Source of the DNA: Candidatus Wildermuthbacteria bacterium
Lineage (GTDB): Bacteria; Patescibacteriota; Minisyncoccia; Minisyncoccales; UBA10102
NCBI GenBank assembly: GCA_016177065.1
Contig: JACOVZ010000036.1
Coordinates: 1-8,044, forward strand
Direction of reading: 5' to 3'
DNA: 8,044 nucleotides
Part shown: positions 1 to 5,481 of the stretch, piece by piece
Layout: each line of letters starts with the position of its first letter
Position numbering within the stretch: position 1 is the stretch's first letter
Program-made: the position numbers and the translations under genes
Notes under the pieces: generated by a model
The model's input: the letters and a program-made list of their open reading frames with translations, nothing else
What the model was told of the DNA's origin: nothing
Databases searched by the model: none

Positions 1-10
1 ATAGCATACC

Positions 11-39
11 TTGAAAAACGTGTCAAGAGGGTGTACGCT
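11..39 (+). promoter_or_regulatory. Possible sigma70-type promoter for the tRNA pair
   Basis: TTGAAA (11-16) matches the -35 consensus at 5 of 6 bases. A weak -10, TACGCT (34-39), follows after a 17-bp spacer. The predicted transcription start near 46 lies just before the first tRNA base at 48. The -10 matches only 3 of 6 bases and the window begins just upstream, so a better promoter outside the window is possible. Confidence 0.4.
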
Positions 40-47
40 TTAGGAAA

Positions 48-120
48 GCCCTTGTGGTGAAATTGGATATCACGGCAGGCTTCGAACCTGTTATTCCCCG
101 TTCGAGTCGGGGCAAGGGCA
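48..120 (+). tRNA. trnR: tRNA-Arg (anticodon UCG)
   Basis: A full cloverleaf folds by eye. The acceptor stem is 48-54 with 113-119. The D stem is 57-60 with 70-73, with GG in its loop. The anticodon stem is 75-79 with 87-91 and the loop is CTTCGAA, giving anticodon TCG at 82-84. The T stem is 96-100 with 108-112 and its loop is TTCGAGT. A120 is the discriminator base, and the following bases are CTT, so the 3' CCA is not encoded and must be added by the CCA-adding enzyme. The tRNA reads CGA and probably CGG. It lies 15 bp upstream of tRNA-Lys and is probably co-transcribed with it. Confidence 0.95.
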
Positions 121-135
121 CTTGAAAATTTACAC

Positions 136-209
136 GCCCTCATAGCTTAGTGGTAAAGCTACGGACTCTTAATCCGTTGACGAGGGTTCAATTCCTTCTG
201 GGGGCACCA
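136..209 (+). tRNA. trnK: tRNA-Lys (anticodon CUU), CCA encoded
   Basis: A cloverleaf folds by eye. The acceptor stem is 136-142 with 199-205, including one G-T pair. The anticodon stem is ACGGA with TCCGT, and the loop CTCTTAA gives anticodon CTT at 168-170. The T stem is 182-186 with 194-198, also with a wobble pair. The discriminator is A206, and CCA is encoded at 207-209, unlike the neighbouring tRNA-Arg. The variable loop has only four bases, so this is a compact tRNA. It reads AAG. The next protein gene uses AAG for every lysine. Confidence 0.95.
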
Positions 210-225
210 CGCAGGAAAAGTCAAT

Positions 226-253
226 GCCTCGCCCCGCCCGAGGCGGGACTCGG
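226..253. repeat. GC-rich nested inverted repeats with competing hairpins
   Basis: Three overlapping inverted repeats share the same bases. GCCTCG (226-231) pairs with CGAGGC (239-244). CCCGCC (233-238) pairs with GGCGGG (242-247) across a 3-nt loop. CCGAG (238-242) pairs with CTCGG (249-253). They cannot all form at once. The element lies 16 bp after the tRNA-Lys gene and has no T-tract. It could be a processing or termination structure for the tRNA transcript, or a small palindromic repeat dispersed in the genome. The rest of 210-340 shows no gene, only a weak imperfect hairpin at 267-301. Confidence 0.5.
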
Positions 254-339
254 CCACCAAATCGTACGGATTTTCGGGGCAAAAAGAAATTCCCGATTCC
301 GTTAGAAGCAGAAAAGAAAAATTTTCATAAGATTCTCTC

Positions 340-371
340 CAAGGAGCGGCGCTTGCCGCTCCTTGACTTTT
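340..371 (+). terminator. Hairpin with short T-run, likely terminator of the tRNA transcript
   Basis: An 11-bp perfect stem (340-350 with 355-365, core AAGGAGCGGC) has a GCTT loop. It is followed by ACTTTT (366-371). The stem is strong but the U-run is short and interrupted, so termination may be partial. The 3' end of the stem overlaps the -35 box of the next promoter. Confidence 0.55.
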
Positions 372-391
372 ATGTTCTGATGTGTTAAACT
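363..391 (+). promoter_or_regulatory. Sigma70-type promoter of the CPBP protease gene
   Basis: TTGACT (363-368, 5 of 6 consensus) and TAAACT (386-391, 4 of 6) are separated by exactly 17 bp. A TG dinucleotide at 383-384, one base before the -10, makes it an extended -10. The predicted start is near 398, giving a leader of about 64 nt before the ATG at 462. Bases 363-365 are shared with the preceding hairpin. Confidence 0.75.
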
Positions 392-405
392 GGTTCAAGA
401 GTAAT

Positions 406-428
406 AATCGGGTCATGGTGGCTCGATT
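406..428 (+). promoter_or_regulatory. Inverted repeat in the leader of the CPBP gene
   Basis: AATCGGGTCA (406-415) can pair with TGGCTCGATT (419-428) over ten base pairs, including G-T wobbles at 411/423 and 413/421, with loop TGG. It lies about 9 to 31 nt downstream of the predicted start. It could be an mRNA hairpin or, less likely because of the wobbles, an operator. The AGGAGG ribosome-binding site at 449-454 is outside it and stays unpaired. Confidence 0.45.
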
Positions 429-461
429 GCACATTTCAAACCAAATACAGGAGGTGGCTGG

Positions 462-1118
462 ATGGAAATCCTGCCTACGATTGGCAAGGTTCTTCTTGTT
501 CTGCTCGCAGTCGCCAGTGTTGTACTGCCGCTTGTCTCCGAACGACGCAACTATCAGTTCGTCTGGTCGGTGTGGCGACGGTTCCGAATCAAGATGTTCT
601 TCGAATGTCTGGGTATCGTCACGCTGACGATTGCGACAGCAATCGCACTGTGGCAGGTTCCCGGCCTCAACTACGGCTGGATCAACCTTTTCTTTGGTAA
701 GGGCGGCAATATACTCGTCAGGCCAATCATGGAAGGGTCTGAATCCACTAATGTCTTGATTCGTTTTATGGTTCCTCTGTTCTTCATCGCCTTGGCGTTC
801 GTTCTCCCATTCTTGGCAAGGGAGGAGGAGAGGATCTTCCGCAAGGGGCATGATGATTGGGGCTCCATCACCAAGCAGTCGGTCAAGTTCGGCCTCGCAC
901 ATTGCTTGGTTGGCGTTCCACTCGCGGCTGGAATCGCGCTCATCATCGCGGGCCTGTTCTACGGATTCAAGTATAAGAGTGCGCTCGACCATAACGCAGA
1001 CACGATGGGCTACTGGCGAGCCGAAGACGAGGCTGTGATGGTCAGCACCACGTATCACACGATGCACAACATGATCGTGGTCGGGCTTCTCCTCTTCGTA
1101 GCAATCGTGGCGATCTAA
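462..1118 (+). CDS. CPBP-family (CAAX protease-like) intramembrane glutamic protease
   Basis: This is a 218-residue multi-pass membrane protein. Hydrophobic segments lie near residues 7-26, 48-65, 102-118, 145-168 and 203-218. Three motifs in order define the CPBP/Abi family: EExxxR (E122, E123, R127), FxxxH (F143, H147) and HxxxN (H199, N203). Family members include CAAX prenyl proteases and bacteriocin-processing or bacteriocin-immunity proteins. The substrate cannot be told here. The spacing between the first two motifs (16 residues) is short, so it may belong to a divergent subfamily. The start is well supported: AGGAGG at 449-454 is 7 nt before the ATG, the only strong SD in the window. 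All eight lysines are AAG and 8 of 11 arginines are CGN, unlike the AAA- and AGR-rich neighbours, which hints at horizontal transfer or unusual expression. It appears monocistronic, between its own promoter and a strong terminator. Confidence 0.8.
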   Translation: MEILPTIGKVLLVLLAVASVVLPLVSERRNYQFVWSVWRRFRIKMFFECLGIVTLTIATAIALWQVPGLNYGWINLFFGKGGNILVRPIMEGSESTNVLIRFMVPLFFIALAFVLPFLAREEERIFRKGHDDWGSITKQSVKFGLAHCLVGVPLAAGIALIIAGLFYGFKYKSALDHNADTMGYWRAEDEAVMVSTTYHTMHNMIVVGLLLFVAIVAI

Positions 1119-1137
1119 AAATGGTCGCCACACAACC

Positions 1138-1178
1138 ACGGGCGTGGCACTGCAAGTGTCCCGCCCGTTTTCTTTCTT
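1138..1178 (+). terminator. Rho-independent terminator after the CPBP gene
   Basis: ACGGGCG (1138-1144) pairs with CGCCCGT (1162-1168). After one T/C mismatch the stem continues for six more pairs (1146-1151 with 1155-1160) to a 3-nt loop. The T-rich run TTTTCTTTCTT (1168-1178) follows. It begins 20 nt after the stop codon. Confidence 0.88.
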
Positions 1179-1222
1179 CGGATTACTTTAAGAATACTGC
1201 ACCAAAACAAAAGCCATGCCTG

Positions 1223-1250
1223 AAGCGTTCTTGCGCTTTTTTCTTTTTTC
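1223..1250 (+). terminator. Short hairpin plus long T-tract just before rpsO
   Basis: AAGCGT (1223-1228) pairs with GCGCTT (1233-1238) around loop TCTT. It is followed by TTTTCTTTTTTCT, a strong intrinsic-terminator signature on the plus strand. It lies 45 nt after the CPBP terminator and ends less than 20 nt before the rpsO ATG. It may terminate a very short transcript or act as a backup terminator. It could also be an attenuator if rpsO has an upstream promoter; AATACT at 1193-1198 is a weak -10 candidate. Confidence 0.55.
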
Positions 1251-1259
1251 TGGTATCCT
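1232..1259 (+). promoter_or_regulatory. Likely extended -10 promoter of the rpsO operon
   Basis: TGGTATCCT (1251-1259) is an extended -10 (TGn plus TATCCT, 4 of 6). A poor -35, TTGCGC (1232-1237), lies 16 bp upstream inside the terminator hairpin. The predicted start at about 1266 is one base before the rpsO ATG, implying a leaderless mRNA. The weak -35 keeps confidence moderate. Confidence 0.45.
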
Positions 1260-1266
1260 CAAAACT

Positions 1267-1533
1267 ATGCTAACTCAGAAAGAAAAACTCAAAATCATAG
1301 ACCTGCACAAAGTCCATGCTTCTGACACCGGATCCACCGAAGTTCAAATAGGCCTTGTTTCAGAAGAAATAGACCAGCTTACATCCCACTTAAAAAAGCA
1401 CAAAAAGGATTTTGACTCAAAAAGAGCTCTCCTGAGGCTTGTCGCAAGGCGAAGAACGTTAATGGCCTATCTCAAGCGAGATAACCTGAAACGCTACGAA
1501 TCCCTTGCGAAAAAGATCGGGATTAGCAAGTAA
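1267..1533 (+). CDS. rpsO: 30S ribosomal protein S15
   Basis: This 88-residue protein matches the usual S15 length. S15 binds the central domain of 16S rRNA early in 30S assembly and contributes to an intersubunit bridge. The family signature is clear: HxxDTGSxEVQI at residues 17-28, then HLKKHKKD at 41-48, then a basic RLVARRR stretch at 57-63 with YLK after it. An in-frame ATG at 1216 would add 17 residues encoded by the terminator hairpin and the promoter, so the ATG at 1267 is chosen. No SD is present, which fits a leaderless start. It is the first gene of the operon, and the NYN gene follows after 3 nt. S15 is known to autoregulate in several bacteria; the hairpin upstream is the only visible candidate for that here. 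Confidence 0.96.
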   Translation: MLTQKEKLKIIDLHKVHASDTGSTEVQIGLVSEEIDQLTSHLKKHKKDFDSKRALLRLVARRRTLMAYLKRDNLKRYESLAKKIGISK

Positions 1534-1536
1534 TCA

Positions 1537-2067
1537 ATGCCTTCCATTAAAAACAAAGATCAAAGGGTTTCGGTATTCATTGACGTTCAAAACCTCTACC
1601 ACTCAGCCAAAAACCTTTACCAGGCGCGGGTGAACTTCGGAGAAGTGCTCAAAACCGCAACAGCCGGAAGAAAGCTCATTCGGGCTTTTGCTTACGTGGT
1701 GCGCACAAAGACTGGGGAAGAACAGCCTTTTTTTGACGCCTTAATAGGGCTTGGAATTGAGACAAGGATCAAGGATCTCCAGGAATACTTCGGCGGGCTT
1801 AAAAAAGCAGACTGGGACGTTGGCATGGCTGTAGACGCCATCAAGATTCAAGACAGCGTAGACGTGATCGTTCTGGTTTCGGGAGACGGAGACTTTGCCC
1901 CTTTGGTGGAATACCTGAAGAACCACGGAAAGCGCGTGGAAACCATGTCGTTTGGGAAATCAACTTCTTCAAAGCTCAGAGAGATTGCAGACGAGTTCCT
2001 TGATCTTGAAGAAGGGGTGGAAAAGTATCTTTTAAGAGCAAAGCGATGGCCAATCATTGGGAAATAA
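1537..2067 (+). CDS. NYN/LabA-type (DUF88) PIN-like nuclease
   Basis: This 176-residue protein has one NYN domain at about residues 10-160. NYN proteins have a PIN-like fold and generally act as metal-dependent RNases. Acidic positions typical of the family are visible: FIDVQN (D16, N19), WDVGMAVD (D94, D100) and SGDGDF (D117, D119). The region after them, PLVEYLKNHGKRVE (122-135), is also typical. There is no signal peptide or TM segment, so it is cytoplasmic. The ATG lies 3 nt after the rpsO stop without an SD, so translation is probably coupled. Its last 22 nt overlap the start of pnp. Placement between rpsO and pnp, a pair that is directly adjacent in many bacteria, suggests a role in RNA processing or decay with PNPase. 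That role is inferred from context only. Confidence 0.88.
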   Translation: MPSIKNKDQRVSVFIDVQNLYHSAKNLYQARVNFGEVLKTATAGRKLIRAFAYVVRTKTGEEQPFFDALIGLGIETRIKDLQEYFGGLKKADWDVGMAVDAIKIQDSVDVIVLVSGDGDFAPLVEYLKNHGKRVETMSFGKSTSSKLREIADEFLDLEEGVEKYLLRAKRWPIIGK

Positions 2068-4178
2068 AGCTGGGGGAGCGGGAAATATCCTTTGAAGCAA
2101 CCGACCTTGCCGAACAGGCAAACGGCGCTTTTTTGATGAGAACCGGAGACACGGTTATTCTTGTCACCTCGGTGATATCAAAGAACCAGGGAATGAATAT
2201 GGGATTCTTTCCTCTTTCGGTTGAATATGAAGAGCGGTTTTACGCGGCTGGAAAGATTTTGGGATCCAGGTTTGTAAGAAGAGAAGGAAGGCCTGCTGAC
2301 GAAGCAATTCTCACTGCCAGAGTCATTGACAGGGCAATACGCCCTTTGTTCAACCAGAAACTCGCCAGGGAAGTCCAAGTTATTGCAACATGCCTTTCAT
2401 GGGACGGAGAGAACGATCCTGACGTGCTGGGGCTCTTGGGGGCATCGGCAAGCCTTTCTGTTTCAGACATTCCCTGGGCAGGGCCTATCGCAGGAGTGCG
2501 CGTGGGAAGAGTGGAAGGATCCTTTATTTTGAATCCCACGTATGAACAGCGCGCGAAAGGCGATATGGATATTGTATTTGCGGGAGTCAAGGAAAAAGAT
2601 GAGTTTCTCGTGAATATGATTGAGGGATCCGGGAAAGAAATCTCGGAAGAAGATTTTGAAAAAGCATTGCAGTTTGCCAGGCCTTTTCTCTTGCAGCTTA
2701 TTGAGTTCCAGGAAAAAATACAAAAGCAGATAGGAAAAGAGAAAACTGTTATTGAAGAACCTGCTCCAGATCCCGAGCTTGAAAAAGAAGTTAAAAATCT
2801 CATGGCAGACAAACTGGAAAAAGCCCTATTCCAGGGAGACAAGAAAACAAGAATGGCGTCCGTGGATGCTCTTAAGAAGGAAGTGCTTGATGCTCTGCAG
2901 GAAACATACAAAGATGATGCCAAGACGAAGTTTGCGAAAGGATTCTTTGACTCTGAAACTGACCGCATTGTGCACGAAGCTGCTATTATCAAAGGCAAGC
3001 GGGTTGATGACAGAAAACTGGATGAAACGCGCGAGCTTTCAGGATCTGTTGCCCTGCTTCCAAGGACCCACGGATCAGGACTCTTTGCAAGGGGCCAGAC
3101 CAAAACGCTTTCTCTGCTTACTCTCGGAGCTCCCGGAGACAGCAAAATCCTGGAAGGCATGGAGTTCATCGGGAAGAAGCGGTTTTTGCACCATTACAAC
3201 TTTCCTCCCTATGCTCCGGGGGAAACAAAACCAATGAGAGGCCCCGGAAGAAGAGAGATTGGCCACGGAATGCTCGTAGAGAAAGCTCTGCTTCCCGTGA
3301 TCCCTTCCATTGAAAAGTTCCCTTACACCATACGCATTGTTACGGAAGTGGTATCTTCCAACGGGTCAACGTCCATGGCTTCTGTATGCTCTTCGTCTCT
3401 TGCTCTCATGGATGCCGGAGTTCCCATTGCTTCTCCTGTCGCAGGGATTTCAGTGGGACTCATGTCAGACCAAACCGGCTGGAAACTCCTTTCAGACATT
3501 CAGGGACCGGAAGACCATCACGGAGACATGGATTTCAAGGTTGCGGGAACAAAAAAAGGAATCACCGCAATTCAGCTTGACGTGAAAGTAAGGGGCATTA
3601 CAGAAGAAATCGCAAAAGGAGCCCTTGAAAGAGCAAAGAATGTGAGGATAAAAATACTGGATGAGGTTATTGCAAACATACTTCCCGCCCCAAGGCCCCA
3701 GCTTTCTCCTCTGGCTCCCAAGATATTCGTGCTCAAGATAAACCCGGAGAAGATCGGGCTTGTGATAGGGTCTGGGGGAAAAACTATCAACAAAATCATT
3801 GAGGATTACGGCGTTGAAATTGACATTGACGACACAGGAGAGGTTTTCATCACCGGGCAAGACGAAACAAAAGCAAAGCAGGCCTCAGACCTCATTTCAA
3901 ACATGGTGCGAGAAGTCCAGATTGGAGACTTCTTTGAAGGCAAGGTTGTGAAAACAACGGATTTCGGAGCTTTTGTTCAGCTTTTCCCGGGACAAGACGG
4001 GCTTGTGCATATTTCCCAGCTTTCAGACAAACGGGTCGGGAAGGTGACGGATATTGTAAAAACCGGGGATATCATTCCGGTAAAAGTCATTGGAGTTGAT
4101 GATCAGGGGAAAATAAGCTTGTCTTTCAAGGACGCCAAAAAACAGCAAGAAAAAAATGGAGGAGCAAAAACCAACTAA
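2046..4178 (+). CDS. pnp: Polyribonucleotide nucleotidyltransferase (PNPase)
   Basis: This 710-residue enzyme degrades RNA 3' to 5' by phosphorolysis to nucleoside diphosphates and forms a trimeric ring. All domains are present: first RNase PH domain (about 10-140), helical domain and linker (about 145-310), second RNase PH domain (about 318-545), KH (about 555-615, with GSGG at 575-578) and S1 (about 623-695). Catalytic acids match E. coli D486 and D492: D490 in PEDHHGD and D496 in DMDF. The RNA-binding loop FFRR is FVRR here (76-79). The length is normal. It overlaps the NYN gene by 22 nt and the next gene by 23 nt, both in different frames, suggesting translational coupling. No clear SD is seen. 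In E. coli, pnp follows rpsO and is autoregulated through RNase III; no comparable leader hairpin is visible here. Confidence 0.97.
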   Translation: MANHWEIKLGEREISFEATDLAEQANGAFLMRTGDTVILVTSVISKNQGMNMGFFPLSVEYEERFYAAGKILGSRFVRREGRPADEAILTARVIDRAIRPLFNQKLAREVQVIATCLSWDGENDPDVLGLLGASASLSVSDIPWAGPIAGVRVGRVEGSFILNPTYEQRAKGDMDIVFAGVKEKDEFLVNMIEGSGKEISEEDFEKALQFARPFLLQLIEFQEKIQKQIGKEKTVIEEPAPDPELEKEVKNLMADKLEKALFQGDKKTRMASVDALKKEVLDALQETYKDDAKTKFAKGFFDSETDRIVHEAAIIKGKRVDDRKLDETRELSGSVALLPRTHGSGLFARGQTKTLSLLTLGAPGDSKILEGMEFIGKKRFLHHYNFPPYAPGETKPMRGPGRREIGHGMLVEKALLPVIPSIEKFPYTIRIVTEVVSSNGSTSMASVCSSSLALMDAGVPIASPVAGISVGLMSDQTGWKLLSDIQGPEDHHGDMDFKVAGTKKGITAIQLDVKVRGITEEIAKGALERAKNVRIKILDEVIANILPAPRPQLSPLAPKIFVLKINPEKIGLVIGSGGKTINKIIEDYGVEIDIDDTGEVFITGQDETKAKQASDLISNMVREVQIGDFFEGKVVKTTDFGAFVQLFPGQDGLVHISQLSDKRVGKVTDIVKTGDIIPVKVIGVDDQGKISLSFKDAKKQQEKNGGAKTN

Positions 4179-5115
4179 TCAAGAACCAGAAGGGGAAATG
4201 CTTGACCTCTTAAAAAGAGGGGAGGTTCGCACCATGGCAAAAGATGTGGCAGAAGTCAGGGAAGAAACCGCAAAGCAGGAGTTTGGCAGAATAGGAGCAA
4301 CAGCGCCTCAGACTCTCCAACCTGTCTCGCCAGCAGGCGAACCCTCTTCTTTCATGCCTGCCTCGCCAGCAGGAGCAATTCCTTCTGCTCCAGAAAGGCC
4401 GTCCTCAAAAACTTTGCCCAGAATTCTTATCGCGCTCTTTGTTATTGCCGGGCTTGGAGCCGGAGGATTTTTCGCGTACCAGTCTTTCCTTAGAAAAGAG
4501 CCTGCTCCTTCTGCGGTTCAGACTCCTGAGCAAGCTCCTGAATCCGAGCAAGCAATTCCAGAAACTCCAGCTCCTTTGCTTCAAACAAGCTACTCCTCAA
4601 CCATTGAAGTCGCGGGAGGAGTTGCGGCACTTGAAGATTTCCTGAGCCAGGATCATCAAAAAGGCTTAACTGCGATACAGCTTGCCAATGAGGCGCAGCA
4701 GCCCTTGAACCTTCAGGATTTCTTTGCAACATTCGGCATGCAGGTGCCAGAGAATATTTCTTCTTTGCTTCGGCCAAACTTTACATTCTTTCTCTCAGTA
4801 TCCAACGCAGGAAACAAAAGGCTTGGATTTGTTCTAAAAACAGCATCCAACTTTAGCATCTCTGATCTTCTTGAAGCATGGGAACCTGCGATGGAACGGG
4901 ATTTTGCGCTTTTGTCTTCCCCTCTTGGCCCCAAAAACAAATTCTACGTATCTTTCTTTAGGCAAAGCCAGTACCAGGGAGTGCCTGTTCGCTACCAAAC
5001 GTTTTCTGACCAGGATTTTGGAATAGTATACGCCCAAATGCAGGATTTTCTCATCTTCACAACCTCGTTTGAGAGCGCGAGGAACGTGATAGACGCATTA
5101 CTACTTAATCAATAA
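4156..5115 (+). CDS. Single-pass membrane-anchored protein of unknown function
   Basis: This 319-residue protein has no function I can name. Its layout is a cytoplasmic N-terminus with LLKRGEVRTMAKDVAEVREE (18-37), a Pro/Ala/Ser-rich linker (about 48-84), one TM helix (about 88-108), a second Pro/Glu-rich linker (about 114-140), then a globular C-terminal domain (about 145-319). An 'RTMxxD' motif before a single TM helix occurs in several Parcubacteria envelope proteins as I recall them, and the C-terminal domain also resembles a conserved family there. The chosen start overlaps pnp by 23 nt. An ATG at 4198, preceded by AAGGGG and lying after the pnp stop, is a good alternative. An ATG at 4233 has GGGGAGG upstream but would cut off the motif. 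The type II topology, with the C-terminal domain outside, is inferred from Arg/Lys flanks. dksA-like follows after 2 nt. Confidence 0.85.
   Translation: MEEQKPTNQEPEGEMLDLLKRGEVRTMAKDVAEVREETAKQEFGRIGATAPQTLQPVSPAGEPSSFMPASPAGAIPSAPERPSSKTLPRILIALFVIAGLGAGGFFAYQSFLRKEPAPSAVQTPEQAPESEQAIPETPAPLLQTSYSSTIEVAGGVAALEDFLSQDHQKGLTAIQLANEAQQPLNLQDFFATFGMQVPENISSLLRPNFTFFLSVSNAGNKRLGFVLKTASNFSISDLLEAWEPAMERDFALLSSPLGPKNKFYVSFFRQSQYQGVPVRYQTFSDQDFGIVYAQMQDFLIFTTSFESARNVIDALLLNQ
4321..4373. repeat. Duplicated 17-bp palindromic motif inside the linker
   Basis: CCTGTCTCGCCAGCAGG (4321-4337) and CCTGCCTCGCCAGCAGG (4357-4373) are 16/17 identical and 36 bp apart, which preserves the frame. Each can fold (CCTG with CAGG; the first also TCGCC with GGCGA at 4327-4340). 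They encode the repeated SPAG in the Pro/Ala-rich linker of the membrane-anchored protein. Confidence 0.6.
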
Positions 5116-5117
5116 TT

Positions 5118-5480
5118 ATGGAGCAAAAAACCATTGAGAAACTCAAGGCAGAACTCCTTCTGAAAAAGGAGCGTCTTGAAAAAGAGCTTTCGGGATTCGC
5201 GACCAAAGATCCTTTCTTGAAAGGAGACTGGGATTCCAGATATCCGCGGGTTCCGGAAGGCAATCTTGAAGAAGCAGCCAGCGAAGTTGAAGAATACTCA
5301 ACCGCCTTGCCCATTGAACACAGCCTTGAACTTCAGCTGCAAAGCATAGACCTGGCATTAGACCATATTGCCAAAGGAACATATGGAATATGCGAGAAAT
5401 GCTCAAAACAAATAAGCGAGGAGAGGCTCCTCGCAATGCCCGAAGCGCGATTCTGTGCTGAGTGTTCTTCAAAAATCTAA
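5118..5480 (+). CDS. DksA/TraR-family C4 zinc-finger protein
   Basis: This 120-residue protein has an N-terminal helix (about 1-25), a loop (26-48), a second helix rich in Glu (about 50-86), and a zinc finger with C92, C95, C113 and C116 (C-x2-C-x17-C-x2-C). The YGICEKC and LLAMPEARFCAEC segments are typical of DksA/TraR. Family members insert the coiled-coil tip into the RNA polymerase secondary channel and alter promoter choice, with ppGpp in the case of DksA. The acidic tip DxxDxA of E. coli DksA is NxxExA here (N49, E52, A54), so activity may differ. It is the last gene of the operon, 2 nt after its neighbour and without an SD. No terminator follows, and the next gene converges on it with a 1-nt gap. 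Confidence 0.9.
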   Translation: MEQKTIEKLKAELLLKKERLEKELSGFATKDPFLKGDWDSRYPRVPEGNLEEAASEVEEYSTALPIEHSLELQLQSIDLALDHIAKGTYGICEKCSKQISEERLLAMPEARFCAECSSKI

Positions 5481-5481
5481 G

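Noticed and set aside
226..262. Minus-strand GGTGGCCGAGT, resembling the start of a Ser/Leu tRNA D-arm
   Set aside because: No anticodon arm, T-arm or acceptor stem follows, so it is not a tRNA and too short to call a remnant.
382..627. 81-codon open frame overlapping the CPBP start, including an ATG at 415
   Set aside because: It begins at the promoter -10, overlaps the real gene in another frame and has no SD. A regulatory upstream ORF from 415 cannot be excluded but has no support.
159..1139. 326-codon open frame on the minus strand
   Set aside because: It runs antisense through the tRNA-Lys gene and the CPBP gene. The plus-strand gene has an SD, a promoter, a terminator and family motifs; the minus frame has no recognisable domain.
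187..1215. Possible integration of the CPBP gene at tRNA-Lys
   Set aside because: No repeat of the tRNA 3' end was found downstream by eye, and there is no integrase or transposase in the window.
1216..1266. Upstream ATG extending S15 by 17 residues
   Set aside because: The extension is encoded by the terminator hairpin, its T-tract and the promoter, and S15 proteins normally begin close to the ATG at 1267.
2240..3169. 309-codon open frame on the minus strand inside pnp
   Set aside because: Antisense shadow of a fully conserved PNPase; Ser/Phe/Arg-rich composition typical of reverse reading.
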